In this document: one piece after another, positions 44,847 through 54,808 of the stretch | Layout of the letters: each line of letters begins with the position of its first letter | How positions within the stretch are numbered: position 1 is the stretch's first letter | Source: Manihot esculenta | Taxonomy: Eukaryota > Streptophyta > Magnoliopsida > Malpighiales > Euphorbiaceae | Length of the DNA: 64,000 nt | Direction: 5' to 3' | Assembly (NCBI RefSeq): GCF_001659605.2 | Contig: NC_035172.2 | Coordinates: 29,067,342-29,131,341 of the forward strand | Made by a program: the position numbers and the translations under genes | Notes under the pieces: model-generated | Seen by the model: the letters and a program-made list of their open reading frames with translations, nothing else | What the model was told of the DNA's origin: nothing | The model's database searches: none

Positions 44847-47404
44847 TGTAATACCCGGCTAGACTCCGGTATCGGAATTCCTACCGTCCGGTGGAATCTC
44901 GGATGTCGGAGACCTCTAGAAGGGTAAAACCATGTTTTCATAAAATGTTTTAATGTGTTTTTTGGTTTTAAGCAAAAAGAAAAATGAGTTTTGTATGAAA
45001 ACAACCTTAGAGGAAGACCCAGGTTCGGCCGCCGAACCTCAAGTTCGGCCGCCGAACCTCAAGTTCGGCCGCCGAACATGCAGGCATTTCGGGTGTGCCT
45101 TAGGCCCCCGAAGGCAAAAGTGAGGGAAGTCCAGGTTCGGCCGCCGAACCTCAAGTTCGGCCGCCGAACATGGCATGCATGCGGAGGCACGTTCGGCCCC
45201 CGAACGTGGCCTGGCCAGCCATTCTAAAAGGGTCCCTTAGCCGAAATGGGCGAGCTTTTCTCCCCATTTTCGGCCAAGGTGAGCTCTCCGCCGTCCCTCA
45301 CCAATCTTTGAGTTCTTCCTTCAAATCTTTCACGATTTTCACAAGTTTTCATCTTGTTTTGAAGATTTTCAACTTTTGAGCAAGTTTTGAGCTTGGAGAC
45401 CCAAGGAAGTTGAAAATCTCCCATCTCCAAGATTAGGTCGTCTCTCTCTCGATCTTCAAGAGGTAAGAGCCGATCTTAAGCTCATTGCATGTTTTAAGTG
45501 AGTTTTATGAAGATCTATGGGGTAGAATGCATGTTTAGCTTATAGTTAGGTTTATGAGTTTATGTTGTATTTTTGAACAATGTGGCTTGCCAATGCATGT
45601 TTGATGTGTTGTAGATGGGGTTTAAGTAGTTTGAAGCCCATCTCCAAGATTAGGTCGTCTCTCTCTCGATCTTCAAGAGGTAAGAGCCGATCTTAAGCTC
45701 ATTGCATGTTTTAAGTGAGTTTTATGAAGATCTATGGGGTAGAATGCATGTTTAGCTTATAGTTAGGTTTATGAGTTTATGTTGTGTTTTTGAACAATGT
45801 GGCTGCCAATGCATGTTTGATGTGTTGTAGATGGGGTTTAAGTAGTTTGAAGCCCCTAGGAGCTGGTATGCTTGTGTATGTGTGTTGTAGAATAGGTTTA
45901 TGCATGTTTGGGAAGTTTTGGAGGCGTATATGCATAGAAGAGCTGAGTTTCTGCCACTAAGGGAGAAACCAGGTTCGGCAGCCGAAGGAACTTTCGGCCG
46001 CCGAACATGCTTGTGGAAGCAGCCTTCGGCTGCCGGAGCTTGCCCCCGAAAGGAGACTTTTGTCTCTGTCTGGGAGTTTCGGCCGCCAAAAGTGCCGCCG
46101 AACATGCATGAGTTTCGCCTCTGTCTGGGAGTTTCGGCTGCCGAAGGTGCCGCCGAACCTGCTTGACTTTCGGCTCTGGAGGGACTTTTGGCCGCCGAAC
46201 CTGCCGCCGAAAGTGCCCTGTCCAGCCCTCTTTTGCATGATTTTCTATGATTATTTCATGATGTTCTAGGGGGTTTTTGGGGGATATTTTTAGAGTTATG
46301 TTCTAGTTGTTTAGTCTATCATTTGAGTCCACCTGTGTAGGTTCGGACCCGAGGAACCGAGGACCCCAGCAGTGAGTTCAGCTGCTTCTGAGTCAGTAGA
46401 GCTTCAGCCAGAGGTGAGTGGAATAACTCTTATGCTTTTAAATAAATAAACCAGTTTTAGCATGATTCACGCATCATGAATGCCAAGAGATATAGTATGG
46501 TGCTTGCATTAGAACTCACGAATATGTTGCATTGCATAATATGTTGATGATGCGGATGAATGTTGAATGATCCTTTAGTCCTCATATGCTATGATATGAT
46601 GATGATACGGTACGAAAGACCAGTGAGGCCCATTCTACGCCCCTGGCACCATGTAAGAGAAAGACCAGTGAGGCCCATTCTACGCCCCTGGCACAGTTGG
46701 AATGTTATGTTATGCTATGTTATGATTATGTAAGAGAAAGACCAGTGAAGCCCATTCTACGCCCCTGGCACAGTTGGACCATGTAGAGGACTATTGGTGA
46801 CAAATTCATCCTTGATGTGATTAGCTGTGATGTGATGCATTTCATGTTATCATATATTTTAAATGTTTTATTATTCTGCTCACTGGGCTCTTGTAGCTCA
46901 CCCCTCTCCCTTAACCCCCAGGCTTGCAGGTACAGGGTAGACCAGGAGGTCAGCAAGAGTAATGAAGTCTTGTGTATGTAATAGCTAGAATGTGGACATG
47001 ATAAATTGTATAATGATGTAGAGTTGTGAATAGTTATGTAATGTAATGACATTGAGGATTAGAGATTGTGCTTGACCCTATGTGTATGGTATCCCTTTTA
47101 ATACATGATCTTAGATGTTTTGTAATGCTTATGTAAATCAACTCAACACATGTTATGCCACCCATTGGGGGCATTGATGAGGTCCCACAGAGGGGCCAAT
47201 GTTTATGTTTATGTTCAGTACATGCACAGGTTGAGTTGGTGTATGAGAGAATGAAAGAAAAGTTTTAATTTTTATGTATGTTGTTGATCATGTATGGGAT
47301 TAATCAGGTTCACAGGATGCATGTTAGGCTTGCTACGGGTCCCGGCGGCCTTAAGTCGACCCGGATCCTAGCGCCGATAGCGGTCCGATTTTCGGGTCGT
47401 TACA
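44847..47404 (+). repeat. Tekay-type solo LTR D with internal duplication
   Basis: Bounded by an exact target duplication CTCCC (44842-44846 and 47405-47409) and splitting the A3 gag-like ORF between GDYLDFSY and YNTYNPGW. 2558 bp, longer than its relatives because of a tandem duplication at 45421-45854 and extra palindrome units (45020-45075, 46060-46215). The TATA position reads ccattctaaaagggtcc, so the box is mutated. Three-copy array at about 46613-46781. Confidence 0.93.
45421..45854 (+). repeat. 217-bp tandem duplication in solo LTR D
   Basis: Two head-to-tail copies, 45421-45637 and 45638-45854, both running from CCATCTCCAAGATTAGGTCG to AGTAGTTTGAAGCC, with only two or three differences (for example ggcttgccaatg against ggctgccaatg). 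The unit includes the gaggtaagag splice-donor-like site. Confidence 0.92.
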
Positions 47405-47830
47405 CTCCCCAACCTGGATTGTATGTGTTATAGTATGGATCATGTCTTGGCTGTTCATAGAATCCTCCAAATGTATGTCTTGGCTGAGTATTGAATCTTT
47501 CAAACGTATGCGCTGGTTGGTCATACTCATAAAGTGTAGGACATTGATCAGTTGGATGTCCTACATATGCGCAGATCCCACATGGCCTAGGTGGCTGGGA
47601 TGCTTGAACCTGTTGAGCTAGTCCTATGGCAAAATCTTTCATAACAGATGTGAGTTCAAAAAGTTGAGAATAGAGAAGAATAGAGAACAGATGTACTTAC
47701 CTCATCCATGATTCAGATCTGCAATGGTGGCTTCTTTAGAGGCAGATTCGGTGGTGCTTTGTTCCTAATTTAGTCCTGAAAGAAAAAATAGATTAGTTGA
47801 ATCAATTCCCCGGCAACGGCACTAATTTTT
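47405..47830 (-). pseudogene. A3 internal region, piece 4: gag-like ORF N-terminus and primer site
   Basis: Minus-strand frame with CGICAYVGHPTDQCPTLYEY, here with the full cysteine-histidine motif, and FNTQPRHTFGGFYEQPRHD. An ATG-proximal region near 47710 begins with the same MDEV... as A2. The tRNA-Asp primer site follows at about 47806-47822 but ends ..AGTGCCGTTGCCGGGG, with two changes from the A2 site. Confidence 0.7.
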
Positions 47831-49470
47831 TGACTCGCGGTTGTCGAAGCCGGTTAAAAATAACCTTTCTGGTTATCAATAATTTTACAACTGTAGATAG
47901 TGGTAAAATGATCGAATTCACAGGGAATTGAAAACTTATCTATTTTTCTCAATAAGACCAAAAGAATTAACTGAAAGCAAAATAAACTGAAACGAGATAA
48001 AACTGAAAGCAAACAGACTGAAAGTAAAATGGAGGGGTTTTGAGATTGATTTAATTAAGCAACTACTGAAAATAATTAAATAAGCGAATAATAAATTAAA
48101 AGGGAAATCAATAATGGGAAAGGTCTAGTTGAAGAGTTGGATCCACTTCAGTTGTTTTGATTGATCATTGAAACTTATGTTCTTTTGATTGATTAAAAAG
48201 ATTAGTTATGGAGATGGAAGACGCTTCTCACCACCATGTCTCTCCTTATGATTAAACCAATTAGGGAACGTCCTCTAATTAATTACTAGTTAACAAATTG
48301 CCAAGGAACGTCCTTGGGCCTTAGGCATCAAAACGATTGTTAATTGCATGAAGAGATAGAGAGATCCAATCCTAACTACTCAAACACATGAGATGTTGCT
48401 AGATCATATAATTTCCTTAGTTTTTACACCAAGTGCTCTTGTGTTTGAACAATCCAAACAATTACGGACTTGAAATTATCCAAACTAACAATATATTACC
48501 TTGCAATTAAAAATCAAGTGGCCAATTTGATCAAAACAACAAAGTAATAATAGATTCAAGCATCAAATTGTATGAATATTAAACAAACCAAAGACAAACA
48601 GTTTATGTTCAAATCTCACAATCCATAAAACAACTTAAGTTTCAACCAATCTTCAACTAGAATAAAAGGTTTCAGCCACTCATAACTGAAACAAAAACCA
48701 AAAATAAAGAAAGGAAGAAGAAGAGATGGTGTCACTTGCAATCCCGTAGGTGTGTCCAAGGGAGAGTTGAAAAAGCATGGGGAGGCTCCTTATGTGTCTT
48801 TTTATAGTTGAAAGTGTTGCCCTAGGTCTCCTTGCTGCCTAAGTTGCTGCCCAAGAGGTGCTTCCTGCCCAAGTTGTGTCTGAAAAGGAAAGAATCGCAT
48901 TGCAAGCTCTTCAGAAGGAAGGTGGCGCGCGGAAGGCTCTTCAGAAGGAAGGTGTGCCCGCGGATGGATGTGCAGAAGGGAAAGATATTTTGTCCAGTCT
49001 TTCCTTTTTAGGTGGAGCCTTCGTTTGAATTTTGAATGCTGAACGCAGAAGAGGCAAGTGCATCTTCTTGAAATCTTGCTGCCTAAATAGGAAGATCTGA
49101 CTGCTACAGTGTGTGCACATTTTTGAACAAGGAAAGAAATATCTGCGATTTGAATTTCAAATAATCTTCTGACTGAGCTTTCCTTATTTGCTTTTGCTTC
49201 TGCACTTTTCTTATTTGAAAACTTTCCTTTTTTGAAAACTTTTCTTATTTGAAAAGTTTCCTTTTTTGAAAACTTTCCTTATTTGAAAACTTTCCTTTTT
49301 TGACACTTTCCATATTTGGCACTTTTTGGCAGTTTTAAGAGCATTTTCACCAGATTGTCTCTTTACACCTAATATCTGCAAAACATTATTAAAACTACAA
49401 AATTAGGCAGAAATGGTGTAAAATAACATTAATAATATCATGATAAAATGTGTTAAAATATGCTCTATCA
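47831..49470 (-). repeat. Family A LTR 3 (outer 5' LTR)
   Basis: 1640 bp. On the - strand it starts TGATAGAGCATATTTTAACA at plus 49470 and ends CGACAACCGCGAGTCA at plus 47831. It has more TTTCCTT/GAAAAC units (49195-49310) than LTRs 1 and 2. The right target duplication ACAAC follows. Confidence 0.92.
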
Positions 49471-49475
49471 ACAAC

Positions 49476-50775
49476 ACATCAGCATCCTAACCTACGAGAG
49501 GTCTGTCACAGTATTGGAGGTCAAAGAAGGGAAGAGCTAGATGACCCCATATCTGGAGTACCTGAAAAAAATGAAAATTCCCTAAAGACAAAGCTGAAGC
49601 AAAGAAAATTGCAGCTCGAGTTGCCAATTACTAAGCGTAAGGGGAACCCTGTACCGAAGATGGAAGTCTAGCCCATGGCTCCAATGTGTAAGCCCAGAAG
49701 AAGCAACTAGGGTTATGGAGGAGATCCACTAGGGAATGTGTGGAGCTCATGAAGGGGCAGGGATGTTGGCGAACAAAATTTTCAGACAAGGGTACTACTG
49801 GCCTACAGTTAAAAAGGAGGCAGCAGAATTTATTAGGAGATGTGATGTGTACTAAAGGTTTGCCAACGCCATCAACATACCAGCCACTCCACAGTCCAGC
49901 ATATCCAGTCCATGACCATTCTCTTAGTGGGGCATAGATATCTTGGGCCCTTTCCCCAAGACCACGGGGCAGAAAAAGTTTGTAGTAGTGGCAGTGGAGT
50001 ATTTCTTGAAGTGGCCAGAAGCTGAGGCCGTCCCCACCATCATGGCAAGAAAAATGATTGACTTTATTTGGGGCAACATCATCTACAGATTTGAGATACC
50101 GAGGGTGCTCATATCAAACAATAGTAAGCAGTTCGACTGCAGGATCTTCAAAGACTTCACAAGGAACATAGGTATCTAGCACAAGTTCTCCTCGGTAGCC
50201 CATCCTCAAACCAATGGCCAAACAGATGTCACGAATCGAGCTATTCTTCAGGGGCTGAAAAAATGACTAGACGGAGCGAAAATAAATTGAGCAGATGAAC
50301 TCAACAGCATCTTGTGGGCATTTAGGATCACCCCTCGGACACCAACAAAAGAAACGCCATTTGCGTTGGCATTTGGCACCGAGGCCGTGGTCCCCATCGA
50401 GCTGCAAATTCCTACTCACCGCGTCCAGTTTAATAGCGAAGATACCAACAGTGACAAGTTGAGGAGTAATCTGGACGCCCTAAAAGAGATTAGAGAAGAA
50501 GTCCAAATCTGCACAGCAGCTTATCAACAAAAAGCGGCTCGATATTACAATCAGAAAGTCAGGGAAAGGAGCCTAAAAGTGGGGGATCTAGCGCTGTGAA
50601 AATTAGAGGCCACCGAAAAAAGAGTAGCAGTAGGGAAGCTGGCACCAACCTGGGAGGGCCCCTTCAAAATAACCAAAGGTGTCAAGCCTGGTGTATATCG
50701 GATTGAATACCTACAGCGAAATCTGGAACCCCATGCTTGGAATATCCAGTACCTGAAGAGGTACTTCCCTTAAAG
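49476..50775 (+). pseudogene. Element F integrase (broken)
   Basis: Follows the right target duplication and continues with HQHPNLREVCHSI. Visible parts: the zinc-binding region (about 49690-49860, KKEAAEFIRRCDV), core WGIDILGPFPKTTG with the first catalytic aspartate (49937-49939), VLISNNSKQFDC where the second aspartate (usually ..DNG.QF) is asparagine, and QTNGQTDVTNRAILQGL where the third residue is aspartate instead of glutamate. The tail has FALAFGTEAVVPIELQIP, KVRERSLKVGDLAL and GPFKI, ending RYFP. Several stops (about 49925, 50177, 50265, 50290, 50597). Confidence 0.9.
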
Positions 50776-51760
50776 TATTTGTAATATGAAGAAAACTCTT
50801 ATACTCTGAAAATATGAATGAAATGAATGATGTTATTTCCATCACACAAAGTTATTCCTATCGTTATGTGTCTTAATTCTCTTCAAAAAGGAAAGAACGG
50901 GCACTAGAAGCCCTCAGTCAGGTGGGTTACCGACCTCGGAAAATGATCCCCGGACCCATAAAATCAAGCTGAGATGACGAAGCAATAGTAAGGCCACAGA
51001 GCTTGAATTTTGATCAAGACCTCAATGAGGTGGGTTACCGGCCTCGGAGGTCCCTGGACCCATAAAATCAAGTTGAGATGACGAAGCGACAGTAAGGCCA
51101 CAGAGCCTGAATCCCATGCAAGGCCAAAGGGCTTGGAAGCGACAGTAAGGCCACAGAGCCTGAATCTTGAGCAAGACCTCAGTGAGGTGGGTTACCGGCC
51201 TCAAAAAATGACCCCCGGACCCATAAAACCGAGTTGAGATGATGAAGCCACAGTAAGGCCACAGAGCCTAAATCCCACGCAAGGCCAAAGGGTCTGGAAG
51301 CGACAGTAAGGCCACAGAGCCTGAATCTTAAGCAAGACCTCAGTGAGGTGGGTTACCGGCCTCGAAAAATGACCCCCGGACTCATAAAATTGAGCTGAGA
51401 TGACGAAGTGATAGTAAGGCCACATAGCCTGAATCTTGAGCAAGACCTCAGTAAGATGGGTTACTGGCCTCGAAAAATGACCCCCGGACCCATAAAACCG
51501 AGCTGAGATGATGAAGCGACAGTAAGACCACAGAGCCTGAATCCCACGCAAGACTAAAAGGCCTGGAAGCAACAGTAAGGCCACAGAGCCTGAATCTTGA
51601 GCAAGACCTCAATGAGGTGGGTTACCGGCCTAGAAAAATGACCCCCGAACCCATAAAACCGAGCTGAGATGATGAAGCAACAGTAAGGCCACAGAGCCTA
51701 AATCCCATGAAAGGCCAAAAGGCTTAGAAACGACAAGCAAACCCAAGGAGGTTGAGCCTC
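50776..51760 (+). repeat. Element F 3' minisatellite
   Basis: After a short spacer, repeats of about 100-160 bp run from about 50900 to 51760. Each contains GTGGGTTACCGGCCTCG, ATGACCCCCGGACCCATAAA, GCTGAGATGATGAAG and one or two copies of AGTAAGGCCACAGAGCCTGA. GTGGGTTACCGGCCTC-type starts occur near 50930, 51030, 51186, 51347, 51456 (diverged) and 51617, giving steps of about 100, 156, 161, 110 and 161 bp. Long - strand ORFs across it are by-products of the repeat. Such arrays are known from the region 3' of pol in Tat elements. Confidence 0.82.
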
Positions 51761-52566
51761 GAGCTAAGCGGCACGAGACCGAGCTCGGGAGAAAAACAAA
51801 TTTAGAGAAAACCAAGCTAAAAGAAAAGCAAAGGTCGGTTAATAAAAATGGAGGCCAAACTTGCCTCAGCACGAAACTAAAAAAGGCCAGTCTGACCTCA
51901 CAGGACGAAACATTTCGAAAAGCAAAAATCACCAACTCTCTGGCCCAACCAAGAAGGTAAACTTCTCATCCAACTTAGACTATCCCATAAGAAGCGAAGA
52001 CCCAGAATAGAGTAAGAAAGGCAACAGCTGGGTACGTGATCTAGACCTGAATAATTACCAGAGAGGGGGCATGGAAAAGAGATAAGGCATTCCGAGCTCA
52101 TAACTGGGGCAAAAGTTGAAACTGTCTAAGGTATGAAAATTGTTTTAACAAGATTATCTCTCTAAATGTTATATATAACCAAGCTCAGTTTGATGCTGAG
52201 CCCTCAGCTTAAGCCAGTTCAATTAGCAAAGTCATAAAAGAAGAAGTTTAGTCTGTTACCCAGAGTTAAGTAAGTTGAAGGTTTGTTGAGAGCACATAGT
52301 GTTGAAAACCTTCTTTATTATGCTAAGTTAGAGAAACTTTACAAAGCCCAACAGAAGGGAAGGACTCCGACCTCAAAAAGATATAAGTAGCTCGGCAAGG
52401 CCATAGAGCAATAGGAATGAAAATAATCTAAGTATAGGAAAGATATCAGCCGAGGTAAAAATATTGTCCATCATCAAGACATACATACACCCAATCATCA
52501 AAACAGAAAAGCGAAAAGCAAGAAAGACAATACCAACATAAAAAAGAAATCATAGTCTTTATTTAT
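51761..52566 (+). other. Element F non-coding spacer
   Basis: Between the minisatellite and the stop of the antisense gene. AG-rich, with no convincing ORF or repeat. It may hold the 3' untranslated region of the antisense transcript on the - strand. Confidence 0.4.
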
Positions 52567-53758
52567 TTAGTTATCTATGATTACATCTGGTAAAATAATA
52601 CTAAGAGGCTCAACCTCGGTAATTACATCATCATCTATATTATGTACAATAATGTCCTCTGGGAACTCTGCACCCGCCATAGGCAATCCAGAACCATCTA
52701 CAGAAGACCCATCATCACTCTGAGATCCCGGAGGCCCAACACCCTCTTCTTGAGGTCCAGTTGGCAAAAAAGGAGCACCTTTAGGCAATGGGTTATCATA
52801 CTCCCTATAGCGCACCTCCTCACCATCAGAATCAGTTTCAGGAGCTCGGAGCTGAGCTAGTGGGCAGGAGGGGGCATCCCTGGCTGCCTTGGTTGAACCC
52901 GGAGGCGAACATGTGGAAGGCCTTGTCCCATATCTTCTTCTTCATTGCATTAGAAGCCTTGAAATCCGTAAGTCGAGCCTCACAGGCCTCCTCAATCTTG
53001 ATCTTCAGTTCGGAGGAGTCTCTATAATGCTGCAAACGATCCTCACAGGCTCGCTTGATCTCAGATTTTAGCTCCGAGCAGTCTTTATACTCTTGTAAGC
53101 AACTCTGGCAAGCCTAGTCAATCTCGGACCTCAGCTCAGCAGAGCCCTTGCACTCTTGTAGGCGCTCCTCACATGCCAACCGGACCTTGTTCTCAGTAAG
53201 CTTAGCGTCCTCAAGCAGGGTAAAACACCTCCCTTCCAGGGCTTTAACCTCTTGGCAGAGCTGTTGTTGCTGAAGTTTTGATTCCTCTGCTGCCAAGGTC
53301 AGACCTTTTAGGTCCTCAGTGCGCTTACTAAGCTCCTACTCAAGGACAACAATCCGAGCTAGGGCCTTCTCCTTCTAGGCTGCCACCGTATCATACCGAG
53401 CCTGGACGTCATCGCATTCTGCCTTAGCCGCTTCATACTGACGCCAGGCCTCCTCATGATGGGCCACAGCCTCATCCCTCTCATGTTGAGCACCCTCTAT
53501 GGAAGACAGCTAAGCTAAGGCCTCATTGCGACGAGACTCTGCCGCAGCTGCCCTCTCACCAACCTTCTTGACATCCTCCTGAGCCCAGCCCAACTCATCT
53601 TGGAGGGTCCTCAATTGGCTCTAGGCTGCCGCAAGCTGAGCTCGAGCATCGCTGGTGGCTGTGAGATTTTCCTCATGGTGGGCCTCCTCAATTTAGCGAT
53701 CCACCGAGTTTTGGAGTGACTGGTCACGAGCATCAATCTCTATAAAGACACCCATCAC
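52567..53758 (-). pseudogene. Element F antisense gene, 3' exon with coiled coil
   Basis: After the intron the - strand reads MGVFIEIDARDQSLQ and continues as a long, mostly in-phase alanine/glutamate-rich sequence typical of a coiled coil. It includes three approximate 24-residue repeats (CEERLQECKGSAELRSEID, CQSCLQEYKDCSELKSEIK, CEDRLQHYRDSSELKIKIE; 53180-52960). It ends with an acidic tail (GSGLPMAGAEFPEDIIVHN) and a stop at 52567. Stops at about 53695, 53620, 53510, 53375, 53335 and 53115 are single-base changes of glutamine or tryptophan codons, plus a shift near 52830. The protein resembles the putative gypsy-type transposon proteins annotated in plants; its function is unknown. Confidence 0.7.
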
Positions 53759-53840
53759 CTGGAACAAGGAAAAACAACAAGGGAAATTAGAAAAATAAAA
53801 AATAAAAATAAAAACAGCTCAAAACGATGAAGTTACTCAC
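53759..53840 (-). other. Intron of the element F antisense gene
   Basis: Minus-strand donor ATG|GTGAGTAAC and acceptor TTGTTCCAG|GTGATG enclose 82 bp with a T-rich centre. Removing it keeps the phase from SLRKMLLM to VMGVFIEID. A sense-strand element genome would not need this, so it supports a real antisense transcript. Confidence 0.75.
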
Positions 53841-54808
53841 CATGAGGAGCATCTTTCGAAGACTATCCCTTAGCTCCTCCCGAGTCTGGGAGCGAAAAGC
53901 CACCTGCTCCCGAGTAGAGCAGGCTAGAAGGCTGGTGAGAGCAAGTAAACGTGGGTTTGAAGCATCAATGACCCCATCAAACATCCTCTCCAGCAGTAGC
54001 TAGGCAATAGTGGTCACGGTGGACTAGGGAGTAATCTCCTCAGCGTTCAGCACCTCGTTATCGGGAGCAAAAGATAACAGCCCCACGGATGCCTTCTTCT
54101 TCTCAGCAGAAAGCAGAGCTGGAGCAGGCTGCTTAGAAATGTGAGCCTTCTTCGGGGCTGGAGCTATAACAGGAACCTCTATGGGAGGAGCTCGCTTACC
54201 AGTGGCCTCCTTGAGAATAATGCCACCACTGGCAGTGGTCTTCTTAGAACGAGGAGCAGCGGAGACGGTCTTGGTCTTGGCCCCACCCTTAGAAGCACCC
54301 TTGCCAGTTAGGACAGCCTTAGCTCCGGCCTCAAACGTGCCCCCGTCAATTGGGACAACCTCAGTGCTGCTCTTGGGGGAAGCTTTAGCAGCTGAGGTGA
54401 CCTCGGTCTCTCTTCTCGGAGTGTCCTCGGCGGTAGCACCTACCTTGGCTTTCCTTGGGAACCATCCTCTGTGGAGTCCTTAGTAACGACGGGTTCATGA
54501 GAAGCTGAAAGAGAAGCAGACTTAGACTTCGGGGCCACCAGAGTCTAGGGAGAATCAGGAGTCCGGCTACGCTTAAGAGCTCTAGGAATCTCAGAACTGG
54601 AGGCCTTGGAGATTGGCACCAGAGCCCGAGAGGAAGCAGGGGCAGAAGGCACAAGCCGACCAGTTGTCCGAGGAGAAATAATGTGAGCGACCTCCCGAGT
54701 GGTGTCAGCTACGGACATGCCAGCTTGGAAAGCGTCAAGAGCAGCCCTCATGCTATCTCGAGATAAAACAAAGTTCTTCGATGGCTTGATCTTATCCGTG
54801 GGGAGCTT
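53841..54808 (-). pseudogene. Element F antisense gene, middle exon
   Basis: Minus strand from KLPTDKIKPSKNFVLSRDSM (54800) through MRAALDAFQAGMSVADTTRE, a serine/proline/lysine-rich region (RALKRSRTPDSP, SKSASLSASHEPVV; about 54650-54400) and a second low-complexity region to MFDGVIDASNPRLLALTSLL and REELRDSLRKMLLM at the intron. The low-complexity part looks like a nuclear, basic linker. Frame breaks occur near 54548, 54440 and 54020. Confidence 0.65.

Larger units (their letters stand above)
28553..49470 (-). mobile_element. Family A tandem: LTR-internal-LTR-internal-LTR
   Basis: Three family A LTRs in the same orientation (28553-30159, 32383-33964, 47831-49470) separate two internal regions (A2, 30160-32382; A3, 33965-47830). 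A single exact target duplication ACAAC bounds the whole unit (28548-28552 and 49471-49475), and element F continues on both sides. The simplest reading is one insertion enlarged by unequal recombination between LTRs. A3 itself carries three Tekay insertions. There is no pol in either internal region. Confidence 0.92.

Noticed and set aside
51201..51584. Long - strand ORF with repeated LWPYCRF and PVTHLTEVLLKIQ
   Set aside because: A by-product of the minisatellite unit length; no independent support.
54181..54483. Plus-strand ORF rich in alanine and leucine
   Set aside because: Shadow of the antisense coiled-coil gene of element F, whose codon phase and introns fit the - strand.
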